Source of the DNA: Acidifodinimicrobium sp049967035
GTDB lineage: Archaea; Nanobdellota; Nanobdellia; Parvarchaeales; Parvarchaeaceae
Direction: 5' to 3'
Assembly: GCA_049967035.1 (NCBI GenBank)
Contig: JBMFTM010000009.1
Span: 1 to 20,589, forward strand
DNA length: 20,589 bases
Positions 15,286 to 20,589 of this stretch are shown in pieces. Made by a program: the position numbers and the translations under genes. The notes beneath the pieces are model-generated. The model was not told where the DNA came from, did not search any database, and was given only the letters and a program-made list of their open reading frames with translations. Numbering within the stretch: position 1 is the stretch's first letter; every line of letters starts with the position of its first letter.

Positions 15286-15305
15286 AGAGATGGTATAAAT
15301 TGAAT

Positions 15306-16403
15306 ATGGAAGACATAAGTGTGCATTACAATGAGATAGCTTTGAAAGGCAGGAATAGGAGGGAATTTGAGAAACTACTTGACAAGGAAATATACAGACT
15401 ATTCCACAAGAGAGCCGAAAGACTGCAGGGAAGGCTGCTCTTGAGAGGCTTAGATGAGAAGGAAGCAAGCCGACTTGCCATGCTGCCGGGGGTTGCATGG
15501 TTCGGGAAGACTAAAATAATCAATAGAGACCTTGAAAAGCTCAAAAAGACGATAAAAGATCTGTATGCCGAATATGGGCCCATGAGAATAGATGTAAGGC
15601 GGATAGACAAAACTTATGATAGAACTTCGCTTGAAGTCAGGAATTACCTGATAAAAGAAGCGGGAGGGGACGAGAATGGACAAAGAGTCAGAGTCGAGAT
15701 ATTCAAGGACAGTTTCGTAATCAACTACAACATCAGTAGGGGTTTAGGCGGGTTGCCTATAGATCCAAAGAACAAAGTGTTATCCCTGTTTTCAGGGGGG
15801 ATCGATTCATCAGTAGTTCCATTTGAACTTATGAAGAGAGGAATGTCCGTGGACTTGCTGCATGTGCATGCCTTTAACGACCCTGACCTGGCACTGAACT
15901 CGAAGATCAGAGGTATATTAGAAAAGATAAGCGAAATAAACGACTTTCGACTATATCTTGTGCCTTTTTACGTTTTCTCAATCAAAGCATCGGCTGCACC
16001 TCCGAGATATGAATTAGTCCTGTTCAAGAGGTTTCTCTTGAAACTCGCTGAGAGACTTTCGAAGGAGAGAGGGTATAAGGCAATCGCAACCGGTGATTCG
16101 CTCTCCCAAGTGGCATCTCAAACGCTTGATAATCTAAGTGCGGAAAGCGCAGGGATAGACACCCTCATCCTAAGGCCTTTCACTACTTTAAACAAAGAAG
16201 ACATAATCAGACTAGCTGAGAAGTATGGGACATACGACCTATCAATACAACCGTACAAAGACTGTTGTTCCATAGTATCAAGGCATCCCTCAACGAATGC
16301 ACGAGCGGAAATGATAGACAGATTATCAAAAGAGATAGATTTAGATGGGATCGTCGATGAAAGTATAAAGCAGCTGAAAGTCATGGAATTTCCGCTTAGC
16401 TAG
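15306..16403 (+). CDS. thiI: tRNA 4-thiouridine synthase ThiI
   Basis: A 365-residue ThiI from the chosen start. The N-terminal ferredoxin-like part begins VHYNEIALKGRNR (6-18), the THUMP domain spans about 60-150, and the PP-loop is SGGIDSS at 163-169, with GDSLSQVASQT at 263-273. The enzyme adenylates U8 of tRNA and inserts sulfur. The bacterial rhodanese domain is absent, as in most archaea. A Cys-Cys pair (C320-C321 in YKDCCSIV) stands where E. coli ThiI has its first catalytic cysteine. The frame extends 35 codons upstream to a GTG, but those residues have no family match. It meets the DNA glycosylase gene tail to tail with an eight-base overlap. Confidence 0.92.
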   Translation: MEDISVHYNEIALKGRNRREFEKLLDKEIYRLFHKRAERLQGRLLLRGLDEKEASRLAMLPGVAWFGKTKIINRDLEKLKKTIKDLYAEYGPMRIDVRRIDKTYDRTSLEVRNYLIKEAGGDENGQRVRVEIFKDSFVINYNISRGLGGLPIDPKNKVLSLFSGGIDSSVVPFELMKRGMSVDLLHVHAFNDPDLALNSKIRGILEKISEINDFRLYLVPFYVFSIKASAAPPRYELVLFKRFLLKLAERLSKERGYKAIATGDSLSQVASQTLDNLSAESAGIDTLILRPFTTLNKEDIIRLAEKYGTYDLSIQPYKDCCSIVSRHPSTNARAEMIDRLSKEIDLDGIVDESIKQLKVMEFPLS

Positions 16404-17211
16404 TTGGTTTTCTCCTAAAGCTATCGTATATGTAAAGCTGCGCATACCCGGCGAACTCACCAAAGTATTCTCTCATCCTCTCGTTTATTTTCTTGTAAGA
16501 TTTCAGGCTGCCTATCAGGTTCGAGTACTTCTCCTTCAGAGCCCGCTCTATCCAAACATCTATCGGGAAGTATGAAAGCCTATGCAGGCCGTACAGCATC
16601 ACACAGTCCAAAACCTTTGGTCCTACACCGTGAATCGAAAGAAGGTGTTTAATGATCTCCTCCTCCCCCATCTCGCCGCCCATGTTAGTCTCACTAAAAT
16701 GTTTAGCTGCAGCAAGTACGAACTTTGACCTGAACCCCAGCTTCGCTTCAGACAGTAAACCTGGCCTATCTGATATGCCCCTTGGACTGGGAAAGGTGTA
16801 CATCTCCTTGCCATTGACTTCTATTCTCTCTCCATAAATCCTGGACAAAGCCTGTATTCTCTTTTTTATGAGGTTTATATTCGACTGTATAGACAACACG
16901 AAACTTAAAGTTGAAGGCCAAACCCCGTCCTCCACTACCCTTAAACCAGTGGACTTCTTTATCGCCTCTGATATGAAATCATCTTTGTTAATTTCATTGT
17001 TTATTCTCTCTATATTGTCATTCAACCCCAACAATCTTCTTACTTCCCGTTCACCTGCCCCTTCTATTTCTAAAGTGCTGCTATCCACCTCCGTTACGAC
17101 TATAGGATAGCCCACCAGCCTTACCCACTTGCCATCTGACTTGAACCAGGAGAAAGTCTGACCGGCGGACAATGTTTTGTCCAGGGAAAAATCTTTTATA
17201 TTCATTCGCAT
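16396..17211 (-). CDS. ogg: 8-oxoguanine DNA glycosylase, OGG1 type
   Basis: A 271-residue HhH-GPD glycosylase/AP lyase. The N-terminal OGG domain shows TLSAGQTFSW (13-22), equivalent to the SGQSFRW segment of OGG1. The helix-hairpin-helix reads HGVGPKVLDCV with the catalytic lysine K199, and the conserved aspartate is D218 in PIDVW. The 19-residue spacing between them equals that of human OGG1 (K249/D268). It would excise 8-oxoguanine opposite cytosine and nick the strand. No iron-sulfur cysteines are present. The ATG at 17211 lies about 27 bases from a TTTAAATTT box that also fits the divergent tRNA-Ser. An AlkA-like specificity cannot be excluded but is less likely. Confidence 0.88.
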   Translation of the reverse strand: MRMNIKDFSLDKTLSAGQTFSWFKSDGKWVRLVGYPIVVTEVDSSTLEIEGAGEREVRRLLGLNDNIERINNEINKDDFISEAIKKSTGLRVVEDGVWPSTLSFVLSIQSNINLIKKRIQALSRIYGERIEVNGKEMYTFPSPRGISDRPGLLSEAKLGFRSKFVLAAAKHFSETNMGGEMGEEEIIKHLLSIHGVGPKVLDCVMLYGLHRLSYFPIDVWIERALKEKYSNLIGSLKSYKKINERMREYFGEFAGYAQLYIYDSFRRKPTS

Positions 17212-17233
17212 TTAATAGGTAACAAACGCATCG

Positions 17234-17242
17234 TTTAAATTT
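17234..17242. promoter_or_regulatory. Palindromic TATA box shared by ogg and tRNA-Ser
   Basis: TTTAAATTT is centred about 27 bases before the ogg ATG (-) and about 28 bases before the first tRNA base (+). The 54-base gap holds no better TATA element for either gene. Confidence 0.5.
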
Positions 17243-17265
17243 GTTGATTGACAACTTTTATTGAT

Positions 17266-17348
17266 GCTGGGTTGGCTGAGTGGTTAAAGCGCCGGTCTTG
17301 AGAACCGGTTTCCGCAAGGATTCACAGGTTCGAATCCTGTACCCAGCG
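17266..17348 (+). tRNA. tRNA-Ser(TGA)
   Basis: A type II tRNA with a long variable arm. Acceptor GCTGGGT/ACCCAGC is fully paired, discriminator G fits serine, anticodon stem CCGGT/ACCGG encloses loop CTTGAGA (anticodon TGA), variable arm TTCC-GCAA-GGA, T arm ACAGG-TTCGAAT-CCTGT. No intron and no encoded CCA. Confidence 0.95.
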
Positions 17349-17358
17349 TTGATTAAAA

Positions 17359-17377
17359 GGAACTGAAAACAGTTTCC
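17359..17377. terminator. Possible hairpin between convergent transcripts
   Basis: GGAACTG-AAAA-CAGTTTCC can form a hairpin with one bulged base, just where tRNA-Ser (+) and the S27ae operon (-) end. There is no strong T-run beside it and archaea do not usually need hairpins to terminate, so the role is uncertain. Confidence 0.3.
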
Positions 17378-17387
17378 TATATATTCG

Positions 17388-17579
17388 CTACTTCTTCTGT
17401 GACAGGAACTCCGTGTACCCGCATCTTCCACACGTGAGCCTATCCTTGTGCTGGGCTAGAAAAACCCCGTCACCGCACTTCGGGCAGGTCTTCCTTAATC
17501 TGACCAACTTGTCGCCTTCTACTTTGTAAAGCTTGTACACCTTCTCGCTCTCTCTATTTCTTTTCTTTTTCTTTGGCAT
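17388..17579 (-). CDS. rps27ae: Ribosomal protein S27ae
   Basis: A 63-residue zinc-ribbon protein of the small subunit. A basic start (MPKKKKRNRE) leads to two cysteine pairs, C32/C35 and C50/C53, with the pattern TCPKCGDGVFLAQHKDRLTCGRCGY broken only by the usual loop. It is last in the rpo7-spt4-rps24e-rps27ae operon. Its first 26 bases overlap the end of rps24e in another frame, where the same purine-rich run codes lysine-rich peptide in both. Confidence 0.93.
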   Translation of the reverse strand: MPKKKKRNRESEKVYKLYKVEGDKLVRLRKTCPKCGDGVFLAQHKDRLTCGRCGYTEFLSQKK

Positions 17580-17856
17580 CTTCTATCAACCCGTTTTTCT
17601 TCAATACGTATTTCGGCAGCACCGCCCTTGCAGTCTTTTCATTTGAATAGACCTGCGCAGTACCCTTCATCCTCCTTTGACCGAAGACGTTCTTCAATGT
17701 GTTCACGACAAGAAAAGCGTCCTGGTACCTCCCGGAAAGCTCCTTTTTAACATCTAGCAGCTTCACTTCCTCCCCCTTCTCAAAATCAACATAGAAATTT
17801 ACGGTCTTCCTGTCGAGGAATTCATTAACTGACTCACCTAAAATCTCCAATTTCAT
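17554..17856 (-). CDS. rps24e: Ribosomal protein S24e
   Basis: A 100-residue small-subunit protein. MKLEILGESVNEFLDRKTV at the start, a central VNTLKNVFGQRRMKGTAQVYSN and a charged tail match S24e. I chose the ATG at 17856 because family members begin M-x-L-E/I and the GAGTGAT just upstream resembles a ribosome binding site. A GTG at 17862 overlapping the spt4 stop would add two residues. It lies third in the operon. Confidence 0.92.
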   Translation of the reverse strand: MKLEILGESVNEFLDRKTVNFYVDFEKGEEVKLLDVKKELSGRYQDAFLVVNTLKNVFGQRRMKGTAQVYSNEKTARAVLPKYVLKKNGLIEDAKEKEKK

Positions 17857-17858
17857 AA

Positions 17859-18044
17859 TCACTCTACTAACAGCGCGTACTTGCCAGGCTTCGTTATCTT
17901 AAGATCAACAGCTACCTTCGAATGCTCAGGATCTATCACCTCAATCATCCCCTTCCACTTCGTGGAGAGATCCTCGCTTCCGCAGACTTCGCATTTCTTC
18001 CCCTCGGTTATATGGCCGCAGACTCTACACGCTCTCTCAACCAT
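17859..18044 (-). CDS. spt4: Transcription elongation factor Spt4
   Basis: A 61-residue zinc protein (also called RpoE''). The zinc site uses C6/C9 in CRVC and C18/C21 in CEVC; the rest forms the small beta sheet that binds the NGN domain of Spt5 and clamps RNA polymerase during elongation. It overlaps the rpo7 end by eight bases and is the usual neighbour of rpo7 in archaea. Spt5 is not in this window. Confidence 0.93.
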   Translation of the reverse strand: MVERACRVCGHITEGKKCEVCGSEDLSTKWKGMIEVIDPEHSKVAVDLKITKPGKYALLVE

Positions 18045-18600
18045 TGTTACCCTTCCCCTTTGCAGACTTTGCTACCTTCTTCGCTCCCTTCTTCCTATCG
18101 ACTTTGCCAAGCCCAGGCGCCCTCATGGTGAGCCCTATCTTCATCTGCCCCTTAGTAGTCACAGCTATTATGCTGGCTATAACTGTATCACCTATCTTTA
18201 TGGATTCCTTGGTCTTTCTGCCCACCAAAGCGTTCTTGCTGAAATCAACGTAATCATCCATAGTCTGCGATATAAACGCAAGACCGTCAATTGGCCCAAC
18301 GCTGACTGTTGCGCCTATCTCGCTTATGTTCACAACCTGCCCTCTTACAGTTTCATGTAAATTCGGCGTATAGCCAAGCACCCTGAATGTAGTTGGATAA
18401 TAGACAGATGGATCCTCTGGTATTATCACTCCTTCGTCTATGGAGTCTATGCCTACAAGGCCAAGCAACAATGATTTCCCTTCTATTATCTTACCAACGA
18501 AATCTTCGTGTATCTTAAGCCTTATGGCATCTTCCATTGGCTGGTCCTCCGACCTAGGCGGAACTCTTATCTTAGATTTCAATGTCAAAATCTCATACAT
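18037..18600 (-). CDS. rpo7: RNA polymerase subunit Rpo7 (RpoE')
   Basis: A 187-residue stalk subunit of archaeal RNA polymerase, pairing with Rpo4. The N-terminal tip domain (1-80) starts MYEILTLKSKIRVPP and includes HEDFVGKIIEGKSLLLGLVGI. The C-terminal S1/OB domain has VRGQVVNISEIGATVSVGPIDGL and IKIGDTVIASIIAV. It ends in a basic tail rich in lysine and glycine (about 165-187), which could touch nucleic acid. GGAGA lies about seven bases before the ATG, and a strong TATA stretch lies about 43 bases upstream, giving a short leader. It leads the operon with spt4, rps24e and rps27ae. Confidence 0.95.
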   Translation of the reverse strand: MYEILTLKSKIRVPPRSEDQPMEDAIRLKIHEDFVGKIIEGKSLLLGLVGIDSIDEGVIIPEDPSVYYPTTFRVLGYTPNLHETVRGQVVNISEIGATVSVGPIDGLAFISQTMDDYVDFSKNALVGRKTKESIKIGDTVIASIIAVTTKGQMKIGLTMRAPGLGKVDRKKGAKKVAKSAKGKGNNG

Positions 18601-18636
18601 AGCCTGTCTCCAACTTAATTTAATGTTTTTGTATGC

Positions 18637-18653
18637 TTTTATATATATTTATA
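18637..18653. promoter_or_regulatory. Strong TATA tract between rpo7 and the E1-like gene
   Basis: TTTTATATATATTTATA is centred about 26 bases before the ATG at 18671 (leaderless, +) and about 45 bases before the rpo7 ATG at 18600 (-). The 70-base gap has no other clear TATA element, so one tract may serve both operons. Confidence 0.5.
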
Positions 18654-18670
18654 GATTTCCTAGAATTGGC

Positions 18671-19612
18671 ATGAGAAAAATCAGCGAGCTTCGGCTGGCT
18701 TTAGTGGGCTGCGGAGCGCTTGGATCCGCAGTTTTACAACTTATTGGAAGGCTCGGATTTGGTGAGGTCCACATAATTGACGGGGATATAGTTACAGAAT
18801 CCAACTTAAGGACACAGATGCTATTCGAAATAGGCGACACCAAAATTATAAACTATAAGGCCGACTTAGCAAAGAACAAACTAGAGGATATAAACAGCGA
18901 GACTAGATTCCAAAGCTCTCCGTTTTACTTGACTGAGAAAAACGCAGAAGAGACGCTAAAAGGCAGCGACATCGTCATAGACGCCACAGACAACACAAAG
19001 ACGAGACTCACTGTGAACAAGGTATGCGTCCTTAAAGGCATCCCGCTGCTCGAGGTCATGGCCAAGAAAAAAGAAGCGATGGTTCACATGGTAAGCGGGG
19101 AGAACGCATGCTTCAACTGCCTCTACTCCGCATCAAAGATGATCGATGATGAATGCGCAAGCATCGATCCCAGCCTGCCGCCAATATCTGCCGGCGTTAC
19201 CTTGAACATGCTTCTCTCGTTTTTGAACGGAGATATTGCCCCAAAAACAGTATTGATATCGGCAGATGGCTTAAATGTATCAAGATTAAAGATAAAGAGA
19301 CTTGAAACTTGCGAGGTGTGCTCCAAAAGAAGAGACATCAAAGTAAAGGAGGATGGGTTCATACAGGTATGCGGAGGGGGCATAAAATTTTCGTTCTCTA
19401 GAAGGGTGATGCTACACGATGTCTATTCCAAGCTTGCAGGGTACGGGGAGCTAGAAGGGGACAACAATTATATAATACTGAGAAATCCGGGGAGAAGCGT
19501 CCTCATATCCGACTATGGAGACCTTCTCTTCACTGGGTATGGATTAGAGGAAGCAAAAAAATTCATAGAGTCGATCAAACCTATCATCCTAGTGTCTCAG
19601 CCTTCTCCTTGA
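18671..19612 (+). CDS. E1-like adenylating enzyme (ThiF/MoeB/HesA family)
   Basis: A 313-residue ubiquitin-activating-like protein. Nucleotide loop GCGALGS is at 13-19; D38 and D40 flank DGDIVTESNL; the acidic D107 is in DATDN. Zinc cysteines are C147/C150 (CFNC) and C214/C217 (CEVC). C162, in the loop before PPISAGVTLNM, is the probable catalytic cysteine. The family adenylates the C-terminal glycine of a ubiquitin-like sulfur carrier for molybdopterin, thiamine or tRNA thiolation, or for SAMP conjugation. The conserved NLxRQ motif reads NLRTQ, with the arginine shifted. A C-terminal 65-residue extension (about 248-313) of beta-alpha character is not recognised. I chose the ATG at 18671 from the TATA spacing; the longer upstream frame runs through the promoter. 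Confidence 0.88.
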   Translation: MRKISELRLALVGCGALGSAVLQLIGRLGFGEVHIIDGDIVTESNLRTQMLFEIGDTKIINYKADLAKNKLEDINSETRFQSSPFYLTEKNAEETLKGSDIVIDATDNTKTRLTVNKVCVLKGIPLLEVMAKKKEAMVHMVSGENACFNCLYSASKMIDDECASIDPSLPPISAGVTLNMLLSFLNGDIAPKTVLISADGLNVSRLKIKRLETCEVCSKRRDIKVKEDGFIQVCGGGIKFSFSRRVMLHDVYSKLAGYGELEGDNNYIILRNPGRSVLISDYGDLLFTGYGLEEAKKFIESIKPIILVSQPSP

Positions 19613-19855
19613 TCTGTAGATGAAGACTAGGCCAAACACCACCAAAAGCACGGAGACGACTATCAGAGCCACCATCTCAGACATCATATAGCCAGTTATA
19701 GTCTTTGAGATGGTTATACTGCTTGAAGAAGAAAAGTACAGGAAATTATAAAGGACAAGAAGGGTGAGAAAGAGGAACAGAAGGCCCAATGCTAATGCCA
19801 CAATGGAGATTATGTACTCACTTCTGTACAGATTTCGCATCTTATTGGATTTCAT
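19589..19855 (-). CDS. Small two-helix membrane protein of unknown function
   Basis: An 88-residue protein with a basic N-terminus (MKSNKMRNLYRS), a first membrane helix at about 14-38, a serine/threonine-rich external loop (SSSSSITISKT) and a second helix at about 58-82 with an arginine-rich end (RSRRRLRH). No family is recognised. Its last 24 bases overlap the end of the E1-like gene, tail to tail. A TATA-like element lies about 25 bases upstream of the ATG, which supports a real gene. Confidence 0.55.
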   Translation of the reverse strand: MKSNKMRNLYRSEYIISIVALALGLLFLFLTLLVLYNFLYFSSSSSITISKTITGYMMSEMVALIVVSVLLVVFGLVFIYRSRRRLRH

Positions 19856-19870
19856 AAAATCTGTTTGTAT

Positions 19871-19885
19871 CTATATCCATAAATG
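19871..19885 (-). promoter_or_regulatory. TATA-like element for the small membrane protein
   Basis: On the minus strand GCATTTATGGATATAG is centred about 24 bases before the ATG at 19855. It is weaker than the other TATA boxes in the window. Confidence 0.35.
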
Positions 19886-19894
19886 CTTTTCTAT

Positions 19895-19948
19895 CGCTTG
19901 TCCCCTCCTTTTGATATCCCTGCGGGTTAATCCCTGGGGCGACAAGAA
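19895..19948. other. GC-rich intergenic hairpin region
   Basis: CTTGTCCCC at 19897-19905 pairs with GGGGCGACAAG at 19936-19946 with one bulged C. Inside, CCC-TGC-GGG (19918-19926) can form a small hairpin, or GGG can pair with the CCC at 19932-19934. It is more GC-rich than its flanks and lies between two divergent promoters. It may be a small structured RNA or a regulatory site. Confidence 0.4.
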
Positions 19949-19985
19949 TTAGCGTTGAACACATAAGCGAACTATCTGCGGAAGT

Positions 19986-19998
19986 GTTTAAATATAAG
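19986..19998 (+). promoter_or_regulatory. TATA box of the five-helix membrane protein gene
   Basis: GTTTAAATATAAG is centred about 25 bases before the ATG at 20016, so the transcript is probably leaderless. Confidence 0.5.
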
Positions 19999-20015
19999 CA
20001 GTTAGAATTAATATT

Positions 20016-20540
20016 ATGATAGGCGAAATTTTATTCGCTGTTAACAATACAACGAAGGCAGTTAGTGCGCCAATAACTACTACTTCAATACTGTATGGTA
20101 GTATAGAGTCCTTCGTCTTCCCATTTCTCCTTGTTTTTGCGATAGTTTACGGCGTCCTTGAAAGAAGTGAGATATTCAAGGGGAAGAGGGATATAAACTC
20201 GATAATAGCCCTTGTGCTTGCCATAATATTCGCCACAACTAACTACACCCTGAAGCTAACCTACATCATTTTGCCGATAGTAGGCGTGCTCGCGGTTGTG
20301 ATATTCATGATAATAATGCTCTTTTCAATGGCTTCTGTGGGCTTCGGAGGAGGCAATGGGTTAAAACTCGGAAACAAATCCAAGGCGCTGATAGGCGTGC
20401 TGTCCCTGATAATCGGCATAGTCCTTTTGATTTGGATTCTAAGCCCTTCGAATTTGACGATTAACAACTTGTCAAACTATCTGCCGTACCTTGTCATACT
20501 TGTGGTCTTTGGGGCTATAATATACTTCATTTCAAGGTAA
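20016..20540 (+). CDS. Conserved-looking archaeal membrane protein, unknown function
   Basis: A 174-residue membrane protein with about five hydrophobic helices (roughly 30-48, 60-76, 80-105, 123-143, 155-172). Between the first two is a conserved-looking cytoplasmic segment VYGVLERSEIFKGKRDINSIIAL, and a glycine-rich loop (GFGGGNG, 109-115) precedes the fourth helix. I have an impression of similar proteins in small DPANN archaea, where they are annotated as hypothetical; this is memory, not a search. No catalytic motif is seen. The promoter spacing supports the start. Confidence 0.7.
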   Translation: MIGEILFAVNNTTKAVSAPITTTSILYGSIESFVFPFLLVFAIVYGVLERSEIFKGKRDINSIIALVLAIIFATTNYTLKLTYIILPIVGVLAVVIFMIIMLFSMASVGFGGGNGLKLGNKSKALIGVLSLIIGIVLLIWILSPSNLTINNLSNYLPYLVILVVFGAIIYFISR

Positions 20541-20589
20541 AGAAAAATTGGTTTATTCCTTAAGCTAAAAATCTAAATAGTATCCCGCC

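Noticed and set aside
15201..15305. N-terminal extension of ThiI from a GTG start
   Set aside because: The 35 extra residues have no family counterpart, and a TATA box inside this stretch is correctly placed for the ATG at 15306.
18440..18670. Long upstream extension of the E1-like reading frame
   Set aside because: It runs antisense through rpo7 and across the promoter; the ATG at 18671 starts exactly where the E1 fold begins.
1..20589. CRISPR array, toxin-antitoxin pair or defence island
   Set aside because: No regularly spaced direct repeats, no Cas-like or nuclease-toxin motifs, and the gene content is mostly housekeeping.

Overview
The window is a gene-dense piece of an archaeal chromosome. 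Archaeal marks: the rpo7-spt4-rps24e-rps27ae cluster, ribosomal protein S17e, archease with RtcB, a rhodanese-free ThiI, a TrmB-type regulator, tRNA genes without encoded CCA, and TATA boxes about 26 bases before start codons, so many genes look leaderless. The DNA is visibly AT-rich, with heavy use of ATA, AGA and AGG codons. Small size, very tight packing with overlapping ends, and a five-helix membrane protein of a type I associate with small DPANN archaea suggest a DPANN lineage such as Micrarchaeota. That placement is inference, not proof.

Layout. 1-4950: a probable surface-glycan block: an HPr-kinase-like P-loop protein, a GT2 glycosyltransferase translationally coupled to a Nudix-methyltransferase fusion, a GT4 glycosyltransferase and a HAD phosphatase. 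5020-5091: tRNA-Thr(GGT). 5180-6613: a multi-pass membrane protein resembling Ni/Co transporters, then a PRC-barrel/S17e operon on the other strand. 6791-11207: a zinc-ribbon protein coupled to the KsgA/Dim1 rRNA dimethylase, meeting a full-length SMC tail to tail. 11417-13247: a TrmB-family regulator and a divergent spermidine-synthase-like protein, separated by 310 bases that hold a perfect-pairing inverted repeat and a GC-rich repeat-bearing island without a convincing gene. 13252-17348: RNA and DNA maintenance genes: archease/RtcB, ThiI, an OGG1-like glycosylase and tRNA-Ser(TGA). 17388-18600: the Rpo7/Spt4/S24e/S27ae operon. 18671-20540: an E1-like (ThiF/MoeB) enzyme and two membrane proteins of unknown function.

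How they work together: most of the window is core information processing (transcription, ribosome, tRNA splicing and thiolation, rRNA methylation, chromosome organisation). RtcB with archease is a coupled RNA-ligation pair. The E1-like enzyme and ThiI could belong to one sulfur-transfer network, but no ubiquitin-like carrier gene lies here. I found no CRISPR array, intact transposon or rRNA gene, and no system I can confidently call new. The most open items are the Nudix-methyltransferase fusion in the glycan block, the GC-rich non-coding island at 12301-12440, the hairpin region at 19895-19948, and TATA boxes that appear to serve two divergent genes.
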